A stretch of DNA of 64,000 bases from Persicitalea sp038235275 (GTDB lineage: Bacteria; Bacteroidota; Bacteroidia; Cytophagales; Spirosomataceae): contig JBBSUC010000023.1 in NCBI GenBank assembly GCA_038235275.1, forward strand, positions 22,397-86,396, given 5' to 3'. Position 1 is the first letter of the stretch. Each line of letters starts with the position of its first letter. The notes under the pieces were generated by a model. The model was not told where the DNA came from. It did not search any database and saw only the letters and a program-made list of their open reading frames with translations. Below, piece after piece: positions 35,032-44,184 of the stretch. The position numbers and the translations under genes are program-made.

Positions 35032-36747
35032 TCATAAATCTCCTTTTTTCAACGCATTGGCTGCATGATCCACCGCCCGGGCGGTCAACGCCATGAAAGT
35101 GATGGAGGGATTCTGGTTTCCCACCGAAGTCATGCAAGCTCCATCGGTGACAAAGATATTTTTAACGGCATGTAGTTGATTCCACTCGTTCAGGAGTGAA
35201 GTCTTGGGGTCGCGCCCCATACGGACACCGCCCATCTCGTGAATATCCAGCCCCGGAGCCTGTCCGGTATCGTAGGCGTTGATGTTTTTGCAACCCGCCG
35301 TTTCCAGCATTTCTGAACCCTGCGCCAAAAAATCGTCCCTCATCTTGTAGTCATTATCGTCGTATCCGACGGAGGTAACGAGCAGGGGTACGCCCCAGTC
35401 GTCTTTTTGGTCGGTACTAAGGCGCACGTGGTTGGATTCTTTGGGGATGGTTTCCCCCTGCATCTGCATGAATACCCGCCAGCCGCCGGGATCACTCAGG
35501 TTATCTTTGAACTCTGCCCCGAAGCCCCGCCGCCCCAAACCCTGTTCCCAGCCGCTGCGGGCCGCGCTGAACGCCACCATGTAGCCCCGCTGGAAACCCA
35601 GGTTCTGCGACTCGCGCAGGTTGCGGAAGGCAGGCATAAAGACCGATGTCGGACGACGGCCGTAATAGTAGCCGTCCTCGAAGCCGTCCATCGACGCCAC
35701 GATATTACCCCGGTAGTTGTGAAAAGCCACGTACTTGCCCAGCAAGCCGTTGTCGTTCCCCAAGCCGTTGGGAAAGCGATTCGATTTGGAATTCAGCAGA
35801 ATTAAATTTGAATTGAGCGCCGCCGCGTTGACAAAAATAATCTTGGCGAAATACTCCGTCTCTTCTTTGGTATGGGCGTCGATCACCTTCACCCCCGAGG
35901 CCTTGCCCACGCCTTTGTCGTAAATAATAGAGGAAACTACCGAATCGGGCCGAACTGTCAAATTCCCGGTTTTCTCAGCCCAGGGCAGGGTGGAGGAGTT
36001 CGAACTGAAATAGCCGCCGTAAGGACAGCCTCGGTAGCAGAGGTGCCGCGCCTGGCACTGACCGCGTCCCTGCGCCAAATGCACTTCCTTGGGTTGGGTC
36101 AAATGGGCGCAGCGCCCGATGATGACGGGACGGTCGGCGTAACGGGCCATGATTTTTTGCTGCATACTCTTCTCCACGCAGTTGAGGTCCCAGGCGGGCA
36201 GAAACTCCCCGTCGGGCAGGCTGTCGATGCCGTCGCGGTTACCGCTAATGCCCACGAATTTCTCCACGTGGCTGTACCAAGGGGCAATATCCTTGTAGCG
36301 GATGGGCCAGTCCACCGCGAAGCCATCGCGGGCCGGACCTTCGAACTCGAAGTCGCTCCACCGCTGGGTCTGCCGCGCCCAAATAAGCGACTTGCCGCCC
36401 ACCTGGTAGCCGCGAATCCAGTCGAAGGGCTTTTCCTGAACGTAGGGATGTTCGCCATCTTTCACGAAAAACTGTTCGGTGGCTTCATCAAAAGCGTAAC
36501 AGCGGTTGACGATTGGGTTTTCGGCTTTTTGGGCCAGCGGGTCGCGCAGATGATGCGGAAAATCCCAGGGATTGAGCATGGCCGTGGGGTAATCGGTTAC
36601 GTGCTTCACCATGCGGCCTCTTTCCAGCACAAGCGTTTTTAATCCCTTCTCACAGAGTTCTTTGGCGGCCCAGCCCCCACTGATTCCCGAGCCGATAACG
36701 ATGGCGTCGTACGAATTTTGCTGTTTGGCTTTTAGGTTAAGGTTCAA
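35032..36747 (-). CDS. GMC oxidoreductase with Cx5Cx3C cluster motif (orphan paralogue)
   Basis: 571 residues from a TTG at 36747; that start aligns exactly with the ATG of the paralogue at 44050 (both MNLNLKAKQQ), whereas the frame open to 36912 adds unrelated residues. FAD-binding GSGISGGWAAKEL (19-31); a Cx5Cx3C motif at Cys 231/237/241 in the position where FAD-dependent glucose and fructose dehydrogenases hold a 3Fe-4S cluster; C-terminal HEMGGVRMG and NQNPS supply the active-site His/Asn. No signal peptide, as expected for subunits carried out by a Tat partner, but no small subunit is adjacent. Likely a periplasmic sugar or polyol dehydrogenase. Confidence 0.85.
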   Translation of the reverse strand: MNLNLKAKQQNSYDAIVIGSGISGGWAAKELCEKGLKTLVLERGRMVKHVTDYPTAMLNPWDFPHHLRDPLAQKAENPIVNRCYAFDEATEQFFVKDGEHPYVQEKPFDWIRGYQVGGKSLIWARQTQRWSDFEFEGPARDGFAVDWPIRYKDIAPWYSHVEKFVGISGNRDGIDSLPDGEFLPAWDLNCVEKSMQQKIMARYADRPVIIGRCAHLTQPKEVHLAQGRGQCQARHLCYRGCPYGGYFSSNSSTLPWAEKTGNLTVRPDSVVSSIIYDKGVGKASGVKVIDAHTKEETEYFAKIIFVNAAALNSNLILLNSKSNRFPNGLGNDNGLLGKYVAFHNYRGNIVASMDGFEDGYYYGRRPTSVFMPAFRNLRESQNLGFQRGYMVAFSAARSGWEQGLGRRGFGAEFKDNLSDPGGWRVFMQMQGETIPKESNHVRLSTDQKDDWGVPLLVTSVGYDDNDYKMRDDFLAQGSEMLETAGCKNINAYDTGQAPGLDIHEMGGVRMGRDPKTSLLNEWNQLHAVKNIFVTDGACMTSVGNQNPSITFMALTARAVDHAANALKKGDL

Positions 36748-36749
36748 AA

Positions 36750-36790
36750 GGCAGGAATTATGAATTATGAGACATGAATTATGACTAGGC
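36750..36790. repeat. Short AT-rich intergenic repeat
   Basis: GAATTATGA-type units occur three times (GGAATTATGAATTATGAGAC then ATGAATTATGAC) in the gap upstream of the GMC gene. It resembles the other simple low-complexity intergenic repeats in this window and has no evident function. Confidence 0.5.
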
Positions 36791-36860
36791 TGGCGAACCA
36801 GATACGCAAAGCGACGATTGGAAGGTACAAACTGGAAAAGAAATGAACCCAATAAGGTCT

Positions 36861-38051
36861 CTAGATTCTGATGAACAGCTTTTTCTTGTACATCCAGTAT
36901 AAAATAAGCCATTGCATGGCCAGGATTACTGAGCCGCTAATTAGAGTTTTATAGGGTTCACCAAATAACAGATCGTACTGCTGACTTACATTGATGCGGA
37001 ATGAGTCGTCGATGAAGCCGACTACGGTGTGGGCCAGTAGGTAAGCGGCGATCGAGTTCATGCCTACGATTACCAACGGGAAAAAGGCACGCTGTGTTTT
37101 CTGAACATCAACTACGTAATAAAAAGCGGCCAGTAACACAAAACACCAGCCACCGCTAAACAAAGTCCAGGCGGGTGTCCATATACGCTTTACGATGGGG
37201 TTTACTCCGGTAAATTGCAAAAGTATGGCCAGGGCGAATAGGCTCACCGCTGTGACAACCAATCGACGCAGGAGCCACGAAGCGGATGCGCTGCTTTTTA
37301 GCCAGCGTCCGGCGAGCAAGCCCAAAATCATGGTGCCCAGCGTGGGAATGAAGCTCAGCGTGGCATAGCCTCCGCCGTTGAAGACGAAGGGTTTTTCCCT
37401 GGAAAAAAGATTCAAAAACCAGCGATCGAAGGCCCAGGCGGCGTTGGTGTTTTTGTTCCAATGCGCCGCAAAACCGTTCAGATGATGTTCCCAATCGGCG
37501 GTAATGCCCGTTTGCGACCAGTCGAAGTCCGGCCCTGGCAGTGGATAAAAGGCGAACAAAGCCCAGTAGCCAATTAAGATCACCGCCAAAGCTATCCAGG
37601 AGGTGCGCTCGGAACGAAAGCCCAGCGCGTACAGAAAGGGATAGCCCAATCCGATCTGCGTGAGCGTGTCCTCAAAGGTGAAGTTGGTTTGGCTGCGGGA
37701 CATGGAACGCAGGAATATCCCCAGCAGAATCAGCACCAAAGCCCGGCGCAGGGTGCGCAGCCAAAGGTACGTTTGGCTGTGGCCGCGCGTGGCCCGGCTG
37801 GCGATGGAATAGGGGAGGGCCACACCCACCAGAAACGTAAACGAAGGCTGGATCAGATCGTGCAGCGAACACCCCACCCAGGCTACGTGGCTCTGCTGGT
37901 AACCCAGAAACGCCCAAAATGCATTTTCGGGCAGGGCTTCGGCTACGTGGCTGAACTCCAGCACCTCGGCCATCATCAGCAACATGACCAGGCCCCGGTA
38001 GGCATCCACCGACGATACGCGTTGCGAAATGGGACTATTGAGGGTTGCCAA
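36861..38051 (-). CDS. DUF5009/HGSNAT-like acyltransferase family membrane protein
   Basis: 396-residue polytopic membrane protein with about 10 helices. The start SVDAYRGLVMLLMMAEVLEF and the loop HDLIQPSFTFLVGVALPYS are hallmarks of the heparan-alpha-glucosaminide N-acetyltransferase-like family (DUF1624/DUF5009), which moves acetyl groups across membranes onto sugars in the known eukaryotic member. It leads a minus-strand set with a GMC oxidoreductase 113 bp downstream and a lipoprotein esterase beyond, a grouping consistent with periplasmic sugar modification. The enzyme activity is inferred from the family only. Confidence 0.8.
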   Translation of the reverse strand: MATLNSPISQRVSSVDAYRGLVMLLMMAEVLEFSHVAEALPENAFWAFLGYQQSHVAWVGCSLHDLIQPSFTFLVGVALPYSIASRATRGHSQTYLWLRTLRRALVLILLGIFLRSMSRSQTNFTFEDTLTQIGLGYPFLYALGFRSERTSWIALAVILIGYWALFAFYPLPGPDFDWSQTGITADWEHHLNGFAAHWNKNTNAAWAFDRWFLNLFSREKPFVFNGGGYATLSFIPTLGTMILGLLAGRWLKSSASASWLLRRLVVTAVSLFALAILLQFTGVNPIVKRIWTPAWTLFSGGWCFVLLAAFYYVVDVQKTQRAFFPLVIVGMNSIAAYLLAHTVVGFIDDSFRINVSQQYDLLFGEPYKTLISGSVILAMQWLILYWMYKKKLFIRI

Positions 38052-38085
38052 TGATTAGAAATTTGAAAGATTTTTTTTAAAAAAT

Positions 38086-38514
38086 CTATATTGCAAATAG
38101 CTGACTGATGTCCTGAAAAGATTTGAATTCGAGGGCGTTGCCCGAAGGATCGAGGAAAAACATCGTGGCTTGCTCACCGGGCTGGCCTTTGAAACGGATA
38201 TAGGGTTCGATAACGAACTTGATGCCGTGACTTTTCAGGCGAGCTTCCAGCGTGTGCCAGTCGTCCCATTCCAGCACCACGCCGTAGTGCGGCACCGGCA
38301 CATCGTGGCCATCCACCGGATTGGAATGAGTTGTCTCGCTTTCGGCGGGTTTGGGTTTGAAGTGAATCACGAACTGGTGGCCGTACAGGTCAAAGTCGGT
38401 CCAGTGGGTATCGCTGCGGCCTTCGCCGCAACCGAGTACTTCGCGGTAGAATTTACGAGCGGCCTCTAAATCGTGGACGGGGACGGCGACGTGGAAGGGA
38501 GTAAGTTTGGACAT
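38086..38514 (-). CDS. VOC family (glyoxalase-like) protein
   Basis: 142-residue protein with paired beta-alpha-beta-beta-beta units of the vicinal-oxygen-chelate fold. Visible metal-site positions are PFHVAVPVHD, YGVVLEWDDWHTLE and the terminal TMFFLDPSGNALEFK. Members include glyoxalases, dioxygenases and resistance proteins; no specific substrate can be read. It is transcribed alone on the minus strand. Confidence 0.85.
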   Translation of the reverse strand: MSKLTPFHVAVPVHDLEAARKFYREVLGCGEGRSDTHWTDFDLYGHQFVIHFKPKPAESETTHSNPVDGHDVPVPHYGVVLEWDDWHTLEARLKSHGIKFVIEPYIRFKGQPGEQATMFFLDPSGNALEFKSFQDISQLFAI

Positions 38515-38692
38515 GGTAGGTCTTATCTGGTTTTAGGATCGTTTTTAATGAAATACACTTTTTTTACGCCTATACTTGTCTCGATTGCAAAGTGGTGTTA
38601 GCGGGGGTTTAAGTCGGTCCAATGCAAACTTTTTTCAGCTTGGAGACGAATATACGTATGAAAATTTTGGTGGCAATCTACCTTGGGCCTAA

Positions 38693-40414
38693 TCAAAATG
38701 ATAATTTTTTTTTACGCCCCGAAAACTTACTTATATTACTCTTTTCATTTCGTATGATCAAAGAAAATAAATTCACATATTTCTCAATTTCAAATCTAAT
38801 GATGTAAGACCCATTAGGCAGATCAACAAATTTAGGTAACTCACCAGAATATATAAGTACGGGGATAGGATTATTGACCTTATCAAACTCGTTTTTTAAA
38901 TATATCCTCAATAAATTTGACTTTCCAGTAGTATTTATTGAATCCACTAATATTGGAACGCGAAAATACGTACTATCCGAAAATTTTGAGACATGACCTC
39001 TATATCCGTTTATGACATAAATATTATTATTATAATTGTCCTTCTCCATCGGGTCGAGAGTATACAATTGTCCATCCGTGAACCCTTGCTTATGAAATTT
39101 TTCCTGATTTATCGTTAGTGGATCAATAGATGAGTACGATTTAAAATATGAGGCCATCCATTTCTTATCGTCTTCCAATTGTCTTTCGTTTATATGAGAG
39201 TGTCCCGCTAACACAATTAATTTTCCATCAGGATCGTTCTTTAATGTTTTATCATATAAAGTCTTCGCTTGATAAAGTTCTCTTGCTTCTTTCGTAGTTT
39301 CATAACTAATAATCTTAAAGCCCAGGGAAATACCTAGCCTGATTAAATTTGCCATATTGACATCTCTTGTGTAAAAACCACTGCTTTGGATTGGAAATCC
39401 TCTCCTAGCCAGTCTTTTATCGGATTCATTAAGTGCTTCAAGTGCCAAATAGGTGAAACCTACATTTTTAAGTTTTGGTAACATTTGGGAAACTAGATAC
39501 CTATGTTCTGAGCGAAAATGAGATTCATTCATCATGATGACTCTTTCATTTTTTACCAAACTAAATAAAGAATCTATCCCCCTGTGGATTGCAAAATCAT
39601 TCAAAGTTTTATGGGTTGATTCTAAATAAGGAAGTTTATCAGCAATTTTCGCTAAACTCCTATCGACAGCTTGTACGTCACCCACGAAGGAATAATACGT
39701 AGCCAGCGCTTGATGGTGAAAATTGTAAGCAGCGACATCGGATTCATCAACTGGATTGGCCAACAAAGCCTGAATGGCAGCCAAGTAATCACCTAGTTTA
39801 CTGGTATTGAAACTATTTTCAGCAATATCAAAAGAGTTTTGGGATATTTTATGACTTGAACTTGATTCAGCTATTGACCCAATTTCGTCCTTCATTAGTG
39901 TGTCAAGACGTTGTCTTTTTAGAATCCCATCACGTGAATTCATCTTATAATCGCTCCAAGCAGAAACCACTATGTCGTAATTTTTAATTTTTACTACATA
40001 ATCAATTGATACATATTGATCGGTGGACCTCATTTCACCTGCTAATACATTTTCAGAAATGTATTTAAATCCTTTTTTCAAGTACACTTGGGGCACCTTA
40101 GGAGAAATAATATAGCCCATGCAGTTATGATACGGAGCGTTATCTGTACGTGAAACAAACAATAAAGCCAGTCTCTCTTTATAAAATTCTGAATCTTTAA
40201 AGTGATCTGTTTTCTTATTGACAGATTTATAAAACTTATAATCTCCATAAAATTTTAGCCCAAGGCCTATCTTGCTATTATAATATTTAGGATGAATACC
40301 TTCACCTCTCGTCAAACTATTATATTTCTGGTAACTTTTGACTCTTCTGCAACTAAAATTAAAAACTATAGTTATACTAACGAGAAATAGTGTTATTGCC
40401 CCATTTGGCTTCAT
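38693..40414 (-). CDS. Lipoprotein with EreA/ChaN-like domain
   Basis: 573 residues, AT-rich. The N-terminus is a lipoprotein signal (VSITIVFNFSC, Cys 22). Residues about 200-270 look helical and TPR-like. Residues about 285-415 carry MMNESHFRSEHRYLVSQ (296-312), LALEAL with Glu 326, a DVNMANLIRLG helix and VLAGHSHINE (401-410); the paired E-x-x-H...H...E and GHxHxxE are the metal or active-site pattern of the erythromycin-esterase/ChaN/TraB-like superfamily. The C-terminal 150 residues are beta-rich. The substrate is unknown, and EreA-type antibiotic hydrolysis should not be assumed. No signs of damage. Confidence 0.65.
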   Translation of the reverse strand: MKPNGAITLFLVSITIVFNFSCRRVKSYQKYNSLTRGEGIHPKYYNSKIGLGLKFYGDYKFYKSVNKKTDHFKDSEFYKERLALLFVSRTDNAPYHNCMGYIISPKVPQVYLKKGFKYISENVLAGEMRSTDQYVSIDYVVKIKNYDIVVSAWSDYKMNSRDGILKRQRLDTLMKDEIGSIAESSSSHKISQNSFDIAENSFNTSKLGDYLAAIQALLANPVDESDVAAYNFHHQALATYYSFVGDVQAVDRSLAKIADKLPYLESTHKTLNDFAIHRGIDSLFSLVKNERVIMMNESHFRSEHRYLVSQMLPKLKNVGFTYLALEALNESDKRLARRGFPIQSSGFYTRDVNMANLIRLGISLGFKIISYETTKEARELYQAKTLYDKTLKNDPDGKLIVLAGHSHINERQLEDDKKWMASYFKSYSSIDPLTINQEKFHKQGFTDGQLYTLDPMEKDNYNNNIYVINGYRGHVSKFSDSTYFRVPILVDSINTTGKSNLLRIYLKNEFDKVNNPIPVLIYSGELPKFVDLPNGSYIIRFEIEKYVNLFSLIIRNEKSNISKFSGRKKKLSF

Positions 40415-40541
40415 ACAAATATCTTATTGAGTGGTGATTAAGGGCGTAAAAAATTGTGTTAGGTCTGAGTGCTTGCTTGAAATGACAAGTTTGTATTTTA
40501 ATCCGCCTATCGTTAGTTGAAAAAAAAACAAGGCTACTGAC

Positions 40542-42191
40542 TCACTCCCGCAAAACCCGCCGTACTGCCGCTCGCTTCCCATCAATCTCCAACCCCAAAA
40601 ACTCAACCCCCTTCCCCGACTCAGGCAGATTTTCTGTTACCTGATGTGTTCCCGGCGCGAGCCGCCCCAGCAAAGTTTCCTGCAAAATCCGACCCCAGAG
40701 GTCGTAGGCCTGGACTTTTACGACCGAAGCGGAAGACAAATTAAAGGAAATCTGGACTTTTTCCGACGCGGGGTTGGGAAATACTTTGAATTCAAAGGGA
40801 ACAATAGGGGGTTCAATGGCTGTAATCGGAACGCCGATCGTAGCGATTGCCTGATCCATCCATTCCAGGCGACGGGTGATGTAGGTTTTTAGATAGGCCA
40901 CTTCGTCCTCGTAGGTGGCCCCCACGTAGAAATTCGGCCAAATATTTTGCCCGATGACGGGCCAGCGCGTGAAGTTGCGGACACGGGCATCCTGCAAAAC
41001 CAAGGCCGTGGAGTCGATGTAGCGGTGGAGGTTCTCGGTTTTGAGGACGTTAGGACGCAAAGTTTGGTAGCGCAACCTCACTTTTTGGGCAAAGGCGGGG
41101 TCTTCCAGCAAGCGATCCCACCAGAAAGGCATCTGGAAGACATCGTTGGGACACACGCGGTTGAAGTCGAAAGTCCAGCCTCGAAAACTTTCTCCGCTGC
41201 AATAGTTGGCATTACCGTAAGTAAGGTTGTAATTTCAAATGGGACCTATCGTGAGTTTACCGCCCTTGCTATCTTTGTTTTTGTAGAAAAACGTACTGAG
41301 CCGATAAGCATCCACATTGTGGCTCACTTCGTTGATAATGAGGTAGTCCACCCAGGAATCCACGTCGATGTACTTGGCGTAGCCTTGCAGCGAGTCGCGA
41401 AAATTGTCGCTTTTCAAAACATCCTCAAAGTCCGTCACGTACTTCTTGATGTAAGCAAATTGCGACTCGGTCAGGTCATCGACCTTAGGATAATCGACCT
41501 GAATTGGAGTAGTAAATTGGGGTGAAACCGGGGATGGGTAGGGCGAAATCCATTGACGCGAAACGTTTCCTTCGGTCTTGTCGATTTTAAGGATATAGCC
41601 ACCCGTTAAGTCGTTGCCCGTGCTGTCCTTAGGTTCCAGCTTCGAGATGTCGACCCGGTTCTTGTCTCTTTTTATTTTCTCAAACAAAATATAAATCCCG
41701 TAATATTGGCCATTGAGCGTTACCTCGCAGAACTTGTACCGGGGCGTGTAGTAAGGGCTAAAACTTCGGTACAGATCGTACGTCAGCACCTCGCGAATCA
41801 GCGTCTTGTCATTGTAAGTGGCGTTCAGTACCCAGTCCTCTTCCGAGGGTAAACCCAGGATCGACGCGCTCACACCCTTCAAGCCCGAAGTGTCGCGCAG
41901 TTCGAAACCGTATGGCTTTTTGGGAAACAGTATTCGCGAGGTAGCCCCCCGCTGCTCGATTCCAATTTTTCCGACGTAAGTGGGGGCGTCGGTAATATGG
42001 TTCCTTGTGCCCTTCCCGTTGTCGATAATTTTTATCGTAGCGACAATCTTGGGTTCATCGGGTATGAATTGATCCTGCGTATCGATAACTAAGATCGGCA
42101 GATTGGAAGACTCCAATGTTTGCCCGTATGCCTCACAGAAGAATACCGATAAAAAAAGAAATGAAAAGACCCGGTGAAGTCTATTGGCCAT
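40542..42191 (-). pseudogene. CotH kinase family protein with T9SS sorting domain, interrupted by TGA
   Basis: One frame of 549 sense codons (42191 to 40542) interrupted by a single TGA at 41237-41235. Upstream: a Sec signal, PKKPYGFELRDTSG, LNATYNDKTLIREVLTYDLY and DSWVDYLIINEV, all typical of CotH protein kinases. The stop falls in the family's hallmark G-P-I-W-D-Y-N, here GPI-stop-NYN, followed in frame by LTYGNANYCSGESFRGWTFD and the rest of the domain. The C-terminal about 80 residues (FKVFPNPASEKVQISF to the end) are a type IX secretion sorting domain, so the intact ancestor was an exported surface protein. TGGGAT to TGAAAT (two G-to-A changes) would explain both altered codons. Confidence 0.85.
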
Positions 42192-42218
42192 AAGCAAGGA
42201 ACTAGATATTGAGATATT

Positions 42219-42258
42219 AAAAAAGCCTCCGCCCCATATACAAGGCAGAGGCTTTTTT
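42219..42258 (-). terminator. Terminator after the GMC oxidoreductase gene
   Basis: Stem AAAAAAGCCTC(C)GCC (42219-42233) / GGCAGAGGCTTTTTT (42244-42258) with one mismatch and a 10-nt loop, flanked by A and T runs so it works on either strand. It lies about 70 bp after the stop of the minus-strand GMC gene and before the broken CotH gene. Confidence 0.8.
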
Positions 42259-42261
42259 AAC

Positions 42262-42327
42262 GGATAGTGGACAATTGATAATGGACGACTTTTTCATCGT
42301 CAATTATCGACTATCCATTCTCCATTA
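42262..42327. repeat. Imperfect AT-rich inverted repeat
   Basis: GGATAGTGGACAATTGATAA (from 42262) pairs imperfectly with CGTCAATTATCGACTATCC (about 42298-42316). It lies between the terminator and the GMC stop codon. It belongs to the same general class of low-complexity intergenic palindromes seen elsewhere in the window. Confidence 0.5.
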
Positions 42328-42328
42328 A

Positions 42329-44050
42329 CTAAGCGTTCATCTTTTTTAACTCGCTCACGGCGTGGTCGGCGGCGCGGGCCGTCATGGCCATGTAAGTAAG
42401 CGACGGATTGACGCAGGAAGATGAGACCATGAAAGCGCCGTCGGTCACGTACACGTTTTCGGCACCCCACACCTGGTTGTGTTTGTTGAGGACCGAATTC
42501 TTAGGATCAGTACCCATACGGGCCATTCCCATTTCGTGGATGCCGATGCCGGGTGATTTCGCTTCGTTGTTGAAAGAATTGACGTTCTTGACTCCGGCAG
42601 CTTCGAGCATTTCGGCGGCGTCGTTCATCATATCCACCCGCATCTTTTTCTCATTATCGCCGTAGGCGGCATCGAAAATTACCAGCGGCATACCCCACTT
42701 ATCGTTTTCGGTAGTCGAGAGCGTGAAACGGTTGTCGGGATTCGGAATCATCTCGCCAAAACCGCCCATACCCATGTTCCATTCGCCGGGCTGGGAGATT
42801 TGCGCTTTAAAATCGGCTCCGAAACCTGGCTGTCCGCCGCCCCGGCTCCAACTTTGCCGGCTGCCGCCTCCCTGGTAGCCAAAGCCCCGCACGTAGTCGC
42901 GCTTGTCGTTGCCCCAATTGCGGTAGCGGGGTACGTAGATACCGTTGGCGCGGCGCCCGAAGTAGTACTTATCCTCAAAGCCCTCGACGGTACCGGAAGC
43001 ACCTGCGTCCAGGTGGTGATCCATGATATTGCGTCCCAACTGATCGCTCTCGTTGCCGAGTCCATTGGGGTGGCGACCCGACTTGGATTTCATCAAAATG
43101 GTCGTAGACGGAATGGACGAAGCATTCAGGAAAATGACTTTGGCATAATATTCCTTGATATCACCAGGATCGTTCTGGTTGATGACCCGCACGCCCGTGG
43201 CTTTTCCGGCTTTATCGTCAAAGATCACTTCCGATACAATGGAATCGGGTAGTAAAGTCAGGTTGCCCGTTTTGGTGGCGGCAGGCAGCGTGGCCGACTG
43301 GGTACTAAAATAGGCTCCGTAGGGGCAGCCACGGCTACACATATTCCGGAACTGGCAGGCTGCCCGGCCCAACTCGGTATGGAAGGGCTGCGGTTGTGTG
43401 AGGTGCGCTACCCGGCCAATAATGATCTTGCGGCCAGCGAATTTCGACTCTACGTCGCCCTTGATCTTGGTTTCCACGCAGTTCAGCTGCATAGGTGGCA
43501 GAAATTGCCCGTCGGGCAGTACATCCAACCCTTCGCGTGAACCGCTGATACCCGCAAATTTTTCTACGTAATCGTACCAGGGTGCTACATCTTTATAGCG
43601 GATCGGCCAGTCGGTACCCAAGCCTTCCTTGGCATTGGCCTCAAAATCGGCCTCGTTCCAGCGATAGCTCTGTCGTCCCCACATCAGTGAGCGCCCGCCT
43701 ACGTGGTAGCCTCTAATCCAGTCGAAACGCCGGGTTTCCTTGTAAGGATTTTCTTCATCGTTTTCGAACAGATAGCGGGTTTCCTCATTGGCAGCGTAGC
43801 CCGTGCGCATGACCGCCCAGTACTGTTCCCTGGCCATCGTGGTTGGGCGGCCCCGGTGTTCAAAGTCCCAGGGGGGAGTGGTAGCAGTCTTGTAATCGAT
43901 CACGTGCTTAATGTCGCGGCCCCTTTCCAGCATCAGGACTTTAAGCCCCTTTTCGGTCAATTCTTTGGCCGCCCAGCCGCCACTGATGCCCGACCCTACC
44001 ACAATGGCGTCATAAGTTGCTTGCTGCTTGGCTTTTAAGTTAAGGTTCAT
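42329..44050 (-). CDS. GMC oxidoreductase, catalytic subunit of a Tat-exported sugar dehydrogenase
   Basis: 573 residues. FAD motif GSGISGGWAAKEL (19-31), Cx5Cx3C at Cys 232/238/242 (probable 3Fe-4S cluster), and C-terminal HEMGMARMG and VNPSLTYMA active-site blocks. There is no signal peptide of its own; the gluconate-2-dehydrogenase subunit-3-type gene just upstream encodes a Tat signal, the usual hitch-hiking arrangement. It is a close paralogue of the protein at 35032-36747. By analogy with glucose/glucoside dehydrogenases of this architecture it should oxidise a sugar in the periplasm and pass electrons through the cluster. The intercistronic gap contains a 14.7-copy heptamer array. Confidence 0.9.
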   Translation of the reverse strand: MNLNLKAKQQATYDAIVVGSGISGGWAAKELTEKGLKVLMLERGRDIKHVIDYKTATTPPWDFEHRGRPTTMAREQYWAVMRTGYAANEETRYLFENDEENPYKETRRFDWIRGYHVGGRSLMWGRQSYRWNEADFEANAKEGLGTDWPIRYKDVAPWYDYVEKFAGISGSREGLDVLPDGQFLPPMQLNCVETKIKGDVESKFAGRKIIIGRVAHLTQPQPFHTELGRAACQFRNMCSRGCPYGAYFSTQSATLPAATKTGNLTLLPDSIVSEVIFDDKAGKATGVRVINQNDPGDIKEYYAKVIFLNASSIPSTTILMKSKSGRHPNGLGNESDQLGRNIMDHHLDAGASGTVEGFEDKYYFGRRANGIYVPRYRNWGNDKRDYVRGFGYQGGGSRQSWSRGGGQPGFGADFKAQISQPGEWNMGMGGFGEMIPNPDNRFTLSTTENDKWGMPLVIFDAAYGDNEKKMRVDMMNDAAEMLEAAGVKNVNSFNNEAKSPGIGIHEMGMARMGTDPKNSVLNKHNQVWGAENVYVTDGAFMVSSSCVNPSLTYMAMTARAADHAVSELKKMNA

Positions 44051-44079
44051 TTGTTTGATTTTCTAGATTTGAATATTTT

Positions 44080-44182
44080 CAACTGTCAACTGTCAACTGT
44101 CAACTGTCAACTGTCAACTGTCAACTGTCAACTGTCAACTGTCAACTGTCAACTGTCAACTGTCAACTGTCAACTGTCAACT
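44080..44182. repeat. Heptanucleotide tandem array (CAACTGT, 14.7 copies)
   Basis: Fourteen perfect copies of CAACTGT plus a 5-nt partial copy, uninterrupted, filling the gap between the small-subunit stop (44185) and the GMC start (44050). The unit length is not a multiple of three. Such arrays change copy number by slipped-strand mispairing. Confidence 0.97.
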
Positions 44183-44184
44183 AA

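Noticed and set aside
38693..40414. Macrolide-resistance gene
   Set aside because: Only the superfamily motifs are present. The protein is lipidated and much longer than EreA/EreB with unrelated flanking domains, so a resistance call is not supported.
41235..41237. TGA decoded as tryptophan or selenocysteine in the CotH gene
   Set aside because: All other genes here use TGG for Trp and TGA as stop, no SECIS-like structure or selenoprotein context is seen, and the next conserved Asp is also changed, which fits mutation.
44080..44182. CRISPR array
   Set aside because: Repeat unit is 7 bp with no spacers, and no cas genes are present.
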